The position numbers were made by a program, and so were the translations under genes. Positions 1 through 5,820 of a stretch of 8,033 nt of DNA are shown piece after piece; position 1 is the first letter of the stretch, and each line of letters starts with the position of its first letter. The notes beneath the pieces are model-generated. The model saw only the letters and a program-made list of their open reading frames with translations. It did no database searches and was not told where the DNA came from. Source of the DNA: an uncultured Frankiales bacterium. Its GTDB lineage: Bacteria; Actinomycetota; Actinomycetes; Mycobacteriales; SCTD01. The stretch spans positions 1-8,033 of the forward strand of contig CAMLIA010000190.1 of assembly GCA_946479905.1 (NCBI GenBank), read 5' to 3'.

Positions 1-1271
1 TCCGCTGAACCATTGTTCGCGCCGGTGGTGTCGGCGTAGTCGAACAGGACGCAGCCGCCGAACAAGCAGTAGTCATAGTTCGTCGTAAACGGCCAAGCAG
101 GGTCGTACCAGTCGCCTTGCGGCGCCTGCGTTGCGGTGAGTGCGAACTCGGAGACCTCGGTCAGGACTTTGGTGTCGGTGAGCGACGAGTTCACGGAGTC
201 GGTGGCGGTGATGTTCTCCTGGTCCACCGTGGAGCTAGCCGTGATGGTGCCCGAGTACGTGCCGTCGGCGTTGTCGGTCAGCGGCGTGCTCGGCGTTGTG
301 TCGCCGTCCGTGGTGAGGTTCACGGTGCGCCCGCTAACCGGGTTCCCGTAGGTGTCAGTGACGGTCGCGACGGCGTTCTCGGTGTCAGTGGAGTTCGCGC
401 AGATCGTCTGTGGGTCGCTGGCCCCGGCACAGACGGTGCCGTGGGTCAGGGCCAGGCTCAACGACGACGGCGCGGCGTTGGTCACGTCGAACGCATTGCT
501 GTCCGTGGTGAGCGCACCAGACGTCGCGCGCAGCTTGTAGCCGGTGCCCGCAGCATGGACGTTGATCGCGCTGAACGTAGCGACGCCGTTGACGGCTGCC
601 ACCGAGGTCGTGCCGCTGAGCGTTCCTGTCACCAGCGACATGACCACCGTCGCGTTGGACGAGGTCTGGTTGCCGTACTGGTCAAGAATCTTGACCTTCG
701 GAGCGTTGACCCCGGAGTTCGTCCTGAGCGCCGTCCCGGCCGTCGTGTTGTCGATGGTGGCGTTGACGAACTGCAGCTGGCTCGCAGTCGCGGCGCTCAC
801 CGTCTCGGTCAGCGTCCCGGCCTGACTGCCCGCGCTCGAGGTGAACGAGTACGCGAAGTTGTAGGGCCCCGCAGCGGTGGGCGCAGTGGTCTTGTAGATG
901 ACCACGAAGTACTTGTTGGTCCCGCAGCTCACGCCGCTGCCGCCGAACGTGGTCGCCGTTGAGATCACGGCGGGCGCGTTGGCACAGGTGCCCTTCTGGG
1001 TCGAGACCACGCCGGCCGCGCTGTTCGGGACCGTCCAGCCTCCAGCTGGGACGGTCATCGTGACGGAGCCGTTGGTGAAGGACTGCTTGGCCTGGACCTT
1101 GAACGCCAGCAGGTTGTTGGTGGAGCCAGCGGTCACGCTCGACGGCGTCAGCACCGTCATGACCGGTGCGGACTTCGAGGCGGCCATGGCCGGTGATGCG
1201 GCGATGCCAGCTGTCGACGAGCCGACAGCCAGCGCCGCAACGGCGAGGCCCACTCTGATACGACTGTTCAT
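1..1271 (-). CDS. Secreted Ig-like repeat surface protein, N-terminal part (3' end off window)
   Basis: The minus-strand frame is open from ATG at 1271 to the window edge (423 codons) with no stop; the C-terminus is missing. Residues 1-30 form a Sec-type signal peptide: an N-region with R4 and R6, a hydrophobic core, and A-M-A before the likely cleavage site at A30. The rest is rich in Thr, Ser, Val, Asn and Gly, like stacked beta-sandwich repeats. I see about three units: roughly 35-160, 165-263 (with KILDQYGN, GTLSGTTSVAAVNGVATFS and a terminal FDV) and 266-375 (with TVTDTYGNPVSGRTV). The DxYGN motif is typical of bacterial Ig-like/invasin-type (Big_1-like) domains. Six cysteines fall in close pairs (96/116, 281/291, 402/407), suggesting extracytoplasmic disulfides. 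After residue 375 comes an aromatic segment (WYDPAWPF, then NYDYCLFGGC) unlike the repeats. The ATG is preceded by GGGGGG with 5-nt spacing. The gene looks less GC-rich than the cob genes. Export and Ig-like fold are well supported; the binding role is unknown. It has no evident link to B12 synthesis. Confidence 0.85.
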   Translation of the reverse strand, partial: MNSRIRVGLAVAALAVGSSTAGIAASPAMAASKSAPVMTVLTPSSVTAGSTNNLLAFKVQAKQSFTNGSVTMTVPAGGWTVPNSAAGVVSTQKGTCANAPAVISTATTFGGSGVSCGTNKYFVVIYKTTAPTAAGPYNFAYSFTSSAGSQAGTLTETVSAATASQLQFVNATIDNTTAGTALRTNSGVNAPKVKILDQYGNQTSSNATVVMSLVTGTLSGTTSVAAVNGVATFSAINVHAAGTGYKLRATSGALTTDSNAFDVTNAAPSSLSLALTHGTVCAGASDPQTICANSTDTENAVATVTDTYGNPVSGRTVNLTTDGDTTPSTPLTDNADGTYSGTITASSTVDQENITATDSVNSSLTDTKVLTEVSEFALTATQAPQGDWYDPAWPFTTNYDYCLFGGCVLFDYADTTGANNGSA

Positions 1272-1289
1272 ACGATCCCCCCGGGTCGT
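1272..1289 (-). promoter_or_regulatory. Ribosome binding site of the surface protein inside a small inverted repeat
   Basis: On the minus strand the run GGGGGG (plus positions 1277-1282) lies 5 nt before the ATG at 1271 and is the only Shine-Dalgarno candidate. It sits between ACGA and TCGT arms, so the mRNA could fold as ACGA, one C-A mismatch, then CC pairing with GG around a GGGG loop. The fold would partly mask the ribosome binding site. The pairing is short, so any control by it is only a suggestion. Confidence 0.45.
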
Positions 1290-1371
1290 CTGAGTACGTG
1301 GTCCGGGCCGGAACCCGGCGCCTTTCCACCGCACCACCGCGACGCTGCGAGGGCATGACCTGCCGTGATGA

Positions 1372-1402
1372 GATCGCAACTCACATGTGACTAGTTGCAA
1401 TC
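1372..1402. repeat. 31-bp imperfect palindrome in the divergent intergenic region
   Basis: The arms GATCGCAACT (1372-1381) and AGTTGCAATC (1393-1402) are inverted and match at 9 of 10 positions; the one mismatch is C1375 opposite A1399. They flank an 11-nt spacer. Overlapping the centre is a perfect 10-bp palindrome, TCACATGTGA (1381-1390). The element lies about 100 bp upstream of the minus-strand surface protein and about 85 bp upstream of the cobalamin riboswitch. This position suits an operator for a dimeric DNA-binding protein acting on one or both promoters. It is also more AT-rich than its surroundings. No regulator is identified. A transcription terminator is less likely because no gene ends here and no T-run follows. 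Confidence 0.5.
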
Positions 1403-1484
1403 AATTCGGTGACTGATCGCGTACCTGGCGTGGTCGGCGATTCCGGCGTTCCTCCCGCGTGATGACACTTCGTGCAAAGCCGAA

Positions 1485-1601
1485 ACGGGTGAGGACGATA
1501 GAGTCGCGAGGGCAAGCGACGGTCAGGGAGGAAGCCGGAGAGCCGGCGCGGTCCCGCCACTGTGATCCTGGGCGACCAGGAGAGCCAGACACTCCACCCG
1601 T
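1485..1601 (+). promoter_or_regulatory. Cobalamin (B12) riboswitch aptamer
   Basis: The core matches the cobalamin aptamer consensus in order. GGGAGGAAG lies at 1526-1534. Hairpin GCCGG-AGAG-CCGGC lies at 1534-1547. The B12 box GCGCGGTCCCGCCACTGTGA runs from 1546 to 1565. A variable hairpin TCCTGG-GCGA-CCAGGA (1566-1581) is followed by GAGCCAG. A 7-bp closing helix P1 pairs ACGGGTG (1485-1491) with CACCCGT (1595-1601). A further hairpin GTCGC/GCGAC lies at 1503-1520. Cobalamin aptamers bind adenosyl- or methylcobalamin and usually turn expression off when the vitamin is plentiful. The downstream operon of six B12-synthesis genes fits that role. The family call is firm; the exact 5' edge and the ligand form (Ado- or methyl-/aquo-) are not determined. 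Confidence 0.93.
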
Positions 1602-1645
1602 CGGAGGCTCTACCCGGGGCGCGGACCCCAGGAAGGCAGCGTCGG
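1602..1645 (+). promoter_or_regulatory. Probable riboswitch expression platform with the chelatase Shine-Dalgarno
   Basis: This 44-nt segment joins the aptamer to the first cob start codon. It contains GGCTCT (1606-1611), which can pair with AGAGCC (1581-1586) of the aptamer. It also holds a hairpin GGGG-CGCGGA-CCCC (1616-1629), then the Shine-Dalgarno AGGAAGG (1630-1636), 9 nt before GTG 1646. The stretch CCCAGGA (1627-1633), which includes the start of the Shine-Dalgarno, is exactly complementary to TCCTGGG (1566-1572) in the aptamer. There is no U-run, so control of translation initiation is more likely than transcription termination. Which pairing belongs to the ligand-bound state cannot be read from sequence alone. 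Confidence 0.6.
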
Positions 1646-3541
1646 GTGTACCCCTTCAGCGCCGTCGTCGGGCTCGACGACCTGCGCCTCGCCCTCATCG
1701 TCAACGCGGTCTCACCGGCCGTCGGCGGCGTCCTCGTGCGAGGTGAGAAGGGCACCGCCAAGTCCACGATCGTGCGTGCCCTGGCCGCGCTGCTGCCGGC
1801 CGTCACGGTCCCGGAGGGGTGCCGGTTCTCGTGCGCCCCGGAGGACACCTGCATCGACGCGCACGGGCCGCTGGTCCAGCGCCCGGCGCGGCTCGTCGAG
1901 CTGCCCGTCGGGGCCTCGGAGGACCGCCTGGTCGGGTCGCTCGACCTGGAGAAGGCCCTCACGACGGGCGTCAGTGCCTACGAGCCGGGGCTGCTGGCGG
2001 CTGCGCACCGGGGTGTCCTCTACGTCGACGAGGTCAACCTGCTGCACGACCACCTCGTGGACCTGCTGCTCGACGCCGCCGCGCTCGGCACGTCCTACGT
2101 CGAGCGGGAGGGCGTGTCGGTCCAGCACGCGGCCCGCTTCCTGCTCGTCGGCACGATGAACCCGGAGGAGGGCGAGCTCCGGCCCCAGCTGCTCGACCGG
2201 TTCGGGCTCACCGTCGAGGTCGCAGCGACCCGCGACCCGGAGGAGCGCGCAGAGGTCGTACGCCGAAGGCTGGCCTACGAGGCCGACCCGGAGGGGTTCG
2301 CGGCGAGCTGGAAGGCCGCGGACGAGGAGCTCGCCGCGCACATCGCCGCCGCGCGCGAGCGGCTGCCGCAGGTGGTCCTCACCGACCAGGCGCTGCGTGA
2401 GATCACGACGGTGTGCGCGGCCTTCGACGTCGACGGCCTGCGCGCCGACCTGGTCACGGCGAAGGCGTCGATCGCGCTCGCGGCGTGGGCCGGCCGCGAC
2501 GAGGTCACCACCGAGGACGTGCGGACGGCTGCCCGGCTCGCGCTGCCGCACCGCCGGCGCCGCAACCCGTTCGACGCGCCTGGCCTTGACGAGCAGCAGC
2601 TCGACGACGCCCTGGACTCGGTCCCGCCGGAGCCGGACCCCGACGACGACCCCGACGGCAGCGCGCTGCCCTCCTCTGACGACACCCCCGCGCCCGACGC
2701 AACGTCCTCGGAACTGCCCCCCGAGCCACGCTCAACGGGTATGACGCAGGCGACGGGGGAGGCGTTCACGCCGGTGGCGCTGACGGTGCCCGGGGTGAAC
2801 CGCAGGCAGGGAGCGGCCGGGCGCCGGTCCCGCGCCGAGGGCGGGTCCGGCCGGCTCACGGGGGCGCGTACGCCGACGGCGCGGGTGCACTCGATCCACC
2901 TCACCGCCACCCTGCGCGCGGCGGCGCCGCACCAGCAGCAGCGCGGGCGCGACGGGGACCTCGTGCTGCACGCCGGCGACCTGCGCGAGGCCGTCCGGGA
3001 GGGCAGGGAGGGCAACCTCGTGCTCTTCGTCGTCGACGCCAGCGGCTCGATGGCGGCCAGGCAGCGGATGACGGCCGTCAAGGGCGCCGTGCTGAGCCTG
3101 CTGACGGACGCGTACCAGCGTCGTGACAAGGTCGCGCTCGTGAGCTTCCGGCAGGACCGCGCCGACGTGCTGCTGCCGCCCACGTCGAGCGTCGACGCGG
3201 CCGTGAAGCGGCTCGCCGAGCTGCCGACCGGCGGCCGCACGCCCGTGACCGCGGGCCTGCTCACCGCTGCGGAGCTGCTGCGCGTGGAGCAGGTGCGCGA
3301 CCCCAGCCGGCGCGCCCTCGTCGTCGTCGTCACCGACGGCCGGCACACCAGCGGTCCCTCGCCGGAGCTGGCGGCGTCCCACCTCAAGCGGCTCGCGGCG
3401 GCCACCGTCGTCGTCGACTGCGAGAGCGGCCGGGTCCGGCTCGGGCTCGCGACCCAGCTGGGCAGCCACCTCGACGCCCGGACCTACCGGCTGGAGGAGC
3501 TGTCCGCGGACAGCCTCACCCGCGTCGTGAAGGCGGCCTGA
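1646..3541 (+). CDS. Cobaltochelatase ATPase subunit, fused ChlI-like AAA+ and VWA domains
   Basis: The 631-residue protein joins the two regulatory parts of a class I metal chelatase, which use ATP to drive metal insertion by a large CobN/ChlH-type subunit. The AAA+ part (about 1-310) has Walker A GEKGTAKS (33-40), Walker B LYVDEVN with D128 and E129, sensor-1 N172 in GTMNPEEGELRPQLLDRF, and a likely arginine finger at R185. A disordered Pro/Asp-rich linker (about 313-420) follows. The VWA domain (about 455-625) carries a complete MIDAS: D464-x-S466-x-S468, T532 and D564. Length and order match the fused putative cobaltochelatase family of actinobacteria. Its place ahead of cobO and cobB, as in Mycobacterium tuberculosis Rv2850c to Rv2847c, favours cobalt over magnesium. 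I chose GTG 1646 because MYPFSAVVG is the family's usual start and AGGAAGG lies 9 nt upstream. An in-frame GTG at 1562 is inside the riboswitch core and is not used. The CobN partner is not in the window. Confidence 0.93.
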   Translation: MYPFSAVVGLDDLRLALIVNAVSPAVGGVLVRGEKGTAKSTIVRALAALLPAVTVPEGCRFSCAPEDTCIDAHGPLVQRPARLVELPVGASEDRLVGSLDLEKALTTGVSAYEPGLLAAAHRGVLYVDEVNLLHDHLVDLLLDAAALGTSYVEREGVSVQHAARFLLVGTMNPEEGELRPQLLDRFGLTVEVAATRDPEERAEVVRRRLAYEADPEGFAASWKAADEELAAHIAAARERLPQVVLTDQALREITTVCAAFDVDGLRADLVTAKASIALAAWAGRDEVTTEDVRTAARLALPHRRRRNPFDAPGLDEQQLDDALDSVPPEPDPDDDPDGSALPSSDDTPAPDATSSELPPEPRSTGMTQATGEAFTPVALTVPGVNRRQGAAGRRSRAEGGSGRLTGARTPTARVHSIHLTATLRAAAPHQQQRGRDGDLVLHAGDLREAVREGREGNLVLFVVDASGSMAARQRMTAVKGAVLSLLTDAYQRRDKVALVSFRQDRADVLLPPTSSVDAAVKRLAELPTGGRTPVTAGLLTAAELLRVEQVRDPSRRALVVVVTDGRHTSGPSPELAASHLKRLAAATVVVDCESGRVRLGLATQLGSHLDARTYRLEELSADSLTRVVKAA

Positions 3542-3542
3542 G

Positions 3543-4145
3543 ATGCCCCAAGGAGTGCCTGCCGTCGTCCCGGACGACGGGCTGACCACGAGGCAGCGAC
3601 GCAACCGCCCGCTGCTCGTCGTGCACACCGGCGAGATGAAGGGCAAGTCCACCGCCGCGTTCGGGATGGCGCTGCGGGCCTGGAACCAGGGCTGGTCGGT
3701 CGGCGTCTTCCAGTTCGTCAAGAGCGCGAAGTGGAAGGTCGGCGAGGAGAACGCCCTGAAGGTCCTCGGCGCCTCCGGCGAGGGCGGCCCGGTCACCTGG
3801 CACAAGATGGGCGAGGGCTGGTCCTGGACCCGCAAGCAGGGCACCGACGAGGACCACGCCGCGAACGCCCGGGAGGGCTGGGAGCAGATCAAGCGCGACC
3901 TCGCCGCCGAGACCTACCGGTTCCTCGTCCTGGACGAGTTCACGTACCTGCTGAAGTGGGGCTGGCTCGACGTCGACGACGTCGTCGACGCGCTGGCGAA
4001 CCGGCCCGGCACCCAGCACGTCGTCATCACCGGCCGCGACGCGCACCCTCGGCTGATCGAGATCGCCGACCTCGTCCTGGAGACCACCAAGGTCAAGCAC
4101 CCGATGGACGCGGGCCAGAAGGGCCAGCGGGGGATCGAGTGGTGA
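3543..4145 (+). CDS. cobO: Cob(I)yrinic acid a,c-diamide adenosyltransferase CobO
   Basis: The 200-residue enzyme transfers the 5'-deoxyadenosyl group of ATP to the reduced cobalt of the corrinoid, giving the Co-C bond of adenosylcobalamin precursors; it is cytoplasmic. It belongs to the CobO/BtuR (Salmonella CobA) family, not PduO or EutT. The P-loop HTGEMKGKSTAAFG (about 28-41) is the family's unusual Walker A. It is followed by AWNQGW and VGVFQFVKSAKW, the conserved LDEFTYLLKWGWLD segment (Walker-B-like region), VVITGRDAHP, and the diagnostic C-terminus MDAGQKGQRGIEW. Length is normal and nothing is missing. ATG 3543 follows the chelatase stop with 1 nt between, and GAAGG (3529-3533) inside the previous gene gives a Shine-Dalgarno with 9-nt spacing. 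About 20 residues precede the P-loop region, as in actinobacterial homologues. Confidence 0.96.
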   Translation: MPQGVPAVVPDDGLTTRQRRNRPLLVVHTGEMKGKSTAAFGMALRAWNQGWSVGVFQFVKSAKWKVGEENALKVLGASGEGGPVTWHKMGEGWSWTRKQGTDEDHAANAREGWEQIKRDLAAETYRFLVLDEFTYLLKWGWLDVDDVVDALANRPGTQHVVITGRDAHPRLIEIADLVLETTKVKHPMDAGQKGQRGIEW

Positions 4146-5479
4146 GCATCCCTCGTGTCGTCATCGCCGCGCCCGGCAGCGGCGCAGGCAAGACGACCGT
4201 CGCCACCGGGCTGATGGCCGCGCTGCGCCAGCGCGGCCTGCAGGTCAGCCCGCACAAGGTCGGACCGGACTACATCGACCCCGGCTACCACGGTCTGGCC
4301 GCCGGCCGTCCGGGACGCAACCTCGACCCGGTCATGGTCGGGGAGGACCTCGTCGCGCCGCTGCTGCTGCACGGCGCGCGGGGCTGCGACGTCGCCGTCA
4401 TCGAGGGCGTCATGGGGCTCTTCGACGGCCGCGGCTCGACAGGGGAGGGGTCGACGGCCCACGTCGCGCACCTGCTCGGGGCGCCCGTGCTGCTCGTGGT
4501 CGACGCGAGCTCCCAGTCGAGCAGCGTGGCCGCCCTGGTGCACGGCTTCATGAGCTTCGACCAGGACCTCGACGTCGCCGGCGTCATCCTCAACCGGGTC
4601 GCCACCGACCGGCACGAGGGCATGCTCCGCGACGCCCTGGCCGACCGGGTCCCCGTCGTGGGGGTGCTGCGCCGCGACGCGCAGGTCGAGACGCCGTCCC
4701 GGCACCTCGGGCTGGTGCCGGCAGCCGAACGGCACCCGGAGGCCGTGGCCACTGTCGAGCGGCTGGGCCGCATCGTCGGAGCGGGGGTCGACCTCGACCA
4801 GGTGCTCGAGATCGCCTCGACCGCAGGCGAGCTCGCCGTCGACCCGTGGCAGCCGCCCCGAGTGGAGCGCACCGCCCGCCCCGTCGTGGCGCTCGCCGGC
4901 GGACCGGCCTTCACGTTCGCCTACGCCGAGACCGCCGAGGCGCTCACGGCCGCCGGCGCCGACGTGGTGGTCGTCGATCCGCTGCGTGACGAGCAGCTCC
5001 CGGCGGAGACCAGGGCTCTGGTCCTGCCGGGCGGCTTCCCTGAGGTGTACGCCGAGCAGCTCGCTGCCAACGCCCGCTTCCTCGCAGCGGTCCGCACCCA
5101 CCTGGCGGCGGACCGGCCCACCTATGCCGAGTGCGCCGGCCTGCTGCTGCTCTGCAAGGCCCTCGACGGCACGGGCATGGTCGGGTACGTCGACGCCACC
5201 GCCTCCATGACGAGCACCCTCACGCTGGGCTACCGGACGGTGGTCGCCCACTCCGACACGGTCGCCGCGGCGGAGGGCGCGGTCCTCGTCGGCCACGAGT
5301 TCCACCGCACGACCGTCGACCCGCGCTGCGGCGACCGGCCCGCCTGGCAGCTGCAGGACGGGACGCTCGAGGGCTTCACGAGCGGACAGCACGTGCTGGC
5401 CTCCTACGTCCACCTGCACCCTGCCGGGGCCCCCGACCTGGCGCTCCGTCTCGTGGAAAGGGCAGCGGCATGCTCGTGA
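4142..5479 (+). CDS. cobB: Hydrogenobyrinic acid a,c-diamide synthase CobB (glutamine-hydrolysing)
   Basis: The 445-residue enzyme amidates the a and c acetate side chains of hydrogenobyrinic acid (or cobyrinic acid), using ATP and ammonia from glutamine. The N-terminal synthetase domain (dethiobiotin-synthetase-like, about 1-200) opens with P-loop APGSGAGKTT (G12-T19), then HKVGPDYIDPGYH and VIEGVMGLFDG, all CobB/CbiA hallmarks. The C-terminal type 1 glutamine amidotransferase domain (about 245-445) has VLPGGFPEVY, the nucleophile C331 in YAECAGLLLL and the partner histidine region GHEFHRT (H385, H388). Both domains are full length. GTG 4142 overlaps the cobO stop as GTGA and gives MSIPRVVIAAPGSG. 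GTG 4139 is an equally possible start that adds one residue. GGGGG at 4129-4133 is the likely Shine-Dalgarno. Presence of CobB with CobO and a CobN-type chelatase points to the aerobic (late cobalt insertion) route. Confidence 0.95.
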   Translation: MSIPRVVIAAPGSGAGKTTVATGLMAALRQRGLQVSPHKVGPDYIDPGYHGLAAGRPGRNLDPVMVGEDLVAPLLLHGARGCDVAVIEGVMGLFDGRGSTGEGSTAHVAHLLGAPVLLVVDASSQSSSVAALVHGFMSFDQDLDVAGVILNRVATDRHEGMLRDALADRVPVVGVLRRDAQVETPSRHLGLVPAAERHPEAVATVERLGRIVGAGVDLDQVLEIASTAGELAVDPWQPPRVERTARPVVALAGGPAFTFAYAETAEALTAAGADVVVVDPLRDEQLPAETRALVLPGGFPEVYAEQLAANARFLAAVRTHLAADRPTYAECAGLLLLCKALDGTGMVGYVDATASMTSTLTLGYRTVVAHSDTVAAAEGAVLVGHEFHRTTVDPRCGDRPAWQLQDGTLEGFTSGQHVLASYVHLHPAGAPDLALRLVERAAACS

Positions 5480-5820
5480 TCGGTATCGGCGCCCGCGCGG
5501 GAGTGACGGTCGACGAGCTCGAGGCGCTGGTCCTCGAGACGCTCGGCGACAAGGTGGACGAGGTCATCGCGGTGGCCACGCTGGACAGCAAGGCGCAGGA
5601 GACCGGCCTGCGCGCCCTGTGCGTGCGGCGCGGGTGGAACCTGCACAGCCACACCGCCGAGGAGCTCGCCGCCGTCGACGTACCCACCCCGAGCAAGAAG
5701 GCGAAGCAGGCGGTCGGGACGCCGTCGGTCGCGGAAGCGGCCGCCATGCTGCACGGCACGCTGACCAAGACGAAGGCGACCAGCGACGTGGCGACGGTCG
5801 CGGTCGCGAAGGTCCGATGA
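5470..5820 (+). CDS. cobE: CobE / CbiG C-terminal-domain protein
   Basis: This small protein (116 residues) is a stand-alone version of the C-terminal domain of CbiG, as in the aerobic-pathway protein CobE. Visible marks are the N-terminal strand and glycine turn LVIGIGARAGVT (2-13), the helix VDELEALVLETL, the segment VATLDSKAQETGLRALCVRRGW, and the C-terminal GTPSVAEAAAML, which corresponds to the family's conserved G-x-x-S-V-(A/S)-E-A-A-A motif. No metal site or classical catalytic residues are evident. CobE is needed for efficient corrin-ring synthesis in bacteria where it has been studied, but its reaction is not settled. The CbiG N-terminal domain, which opens the delta-lactone in the anaerobic route, is absent. 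ATG 5470 overlaps cobB by 10 nt, and GAAAGGG (5456-5462) gives 7-nt spacing. The C-terminal Lys/Thr-rich stretch overlaps the start of cobA. Assignment to the family is good; biochemical role is inferred from context. Confidence 0.85.
   Translation: MLVIGIGARAGVTVDELEALVLETLGDKVDEVIAVATLDSKAQETGLRALCVRRGWNLHSHTAEELAAVDVPTPSKKAKQAVGTPSVAEAAAMLHGTLTKTKATSDVATVAVAKVR

Noticed and set aside
117..1293. Several plus-strand frames across the left 1.3 kb.
   Set aside because: They lie opposite a continuous minus-strand frame with a signal peptide, a ribosome binding site and Ig-like motifs, which explains the sequence better.
1441..1469. Possible promoter for the riboswitch transcript (TTCCGG at 1441-1446, GACACT at 1464-1469, 17-nt spacing).
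   Set aside because: Both hexamers match the sigma-70-type consensus poorly. A promoter must lie in this area, but the sequence does not single it out.
1381..1962. A 193-codon minus-strand frame through the intergenic region, riboswitch and chelatase N-terminus.
   Set aside because: It is antisense to the B12 aptamer and to the Walker A region of the chelatase, and its Arg/Ser/Pro-rich composition is typical of GC-rich antisense frames.
3731..4141. Extension of cobB upstream to 3731 in the same open frame.
   Set aside because: The extension lies wholly inside cobO and gives an Arg/Pro-rich sequence without homology, whereas GTG 4142 starts directly before the conserved CobB P-loop.
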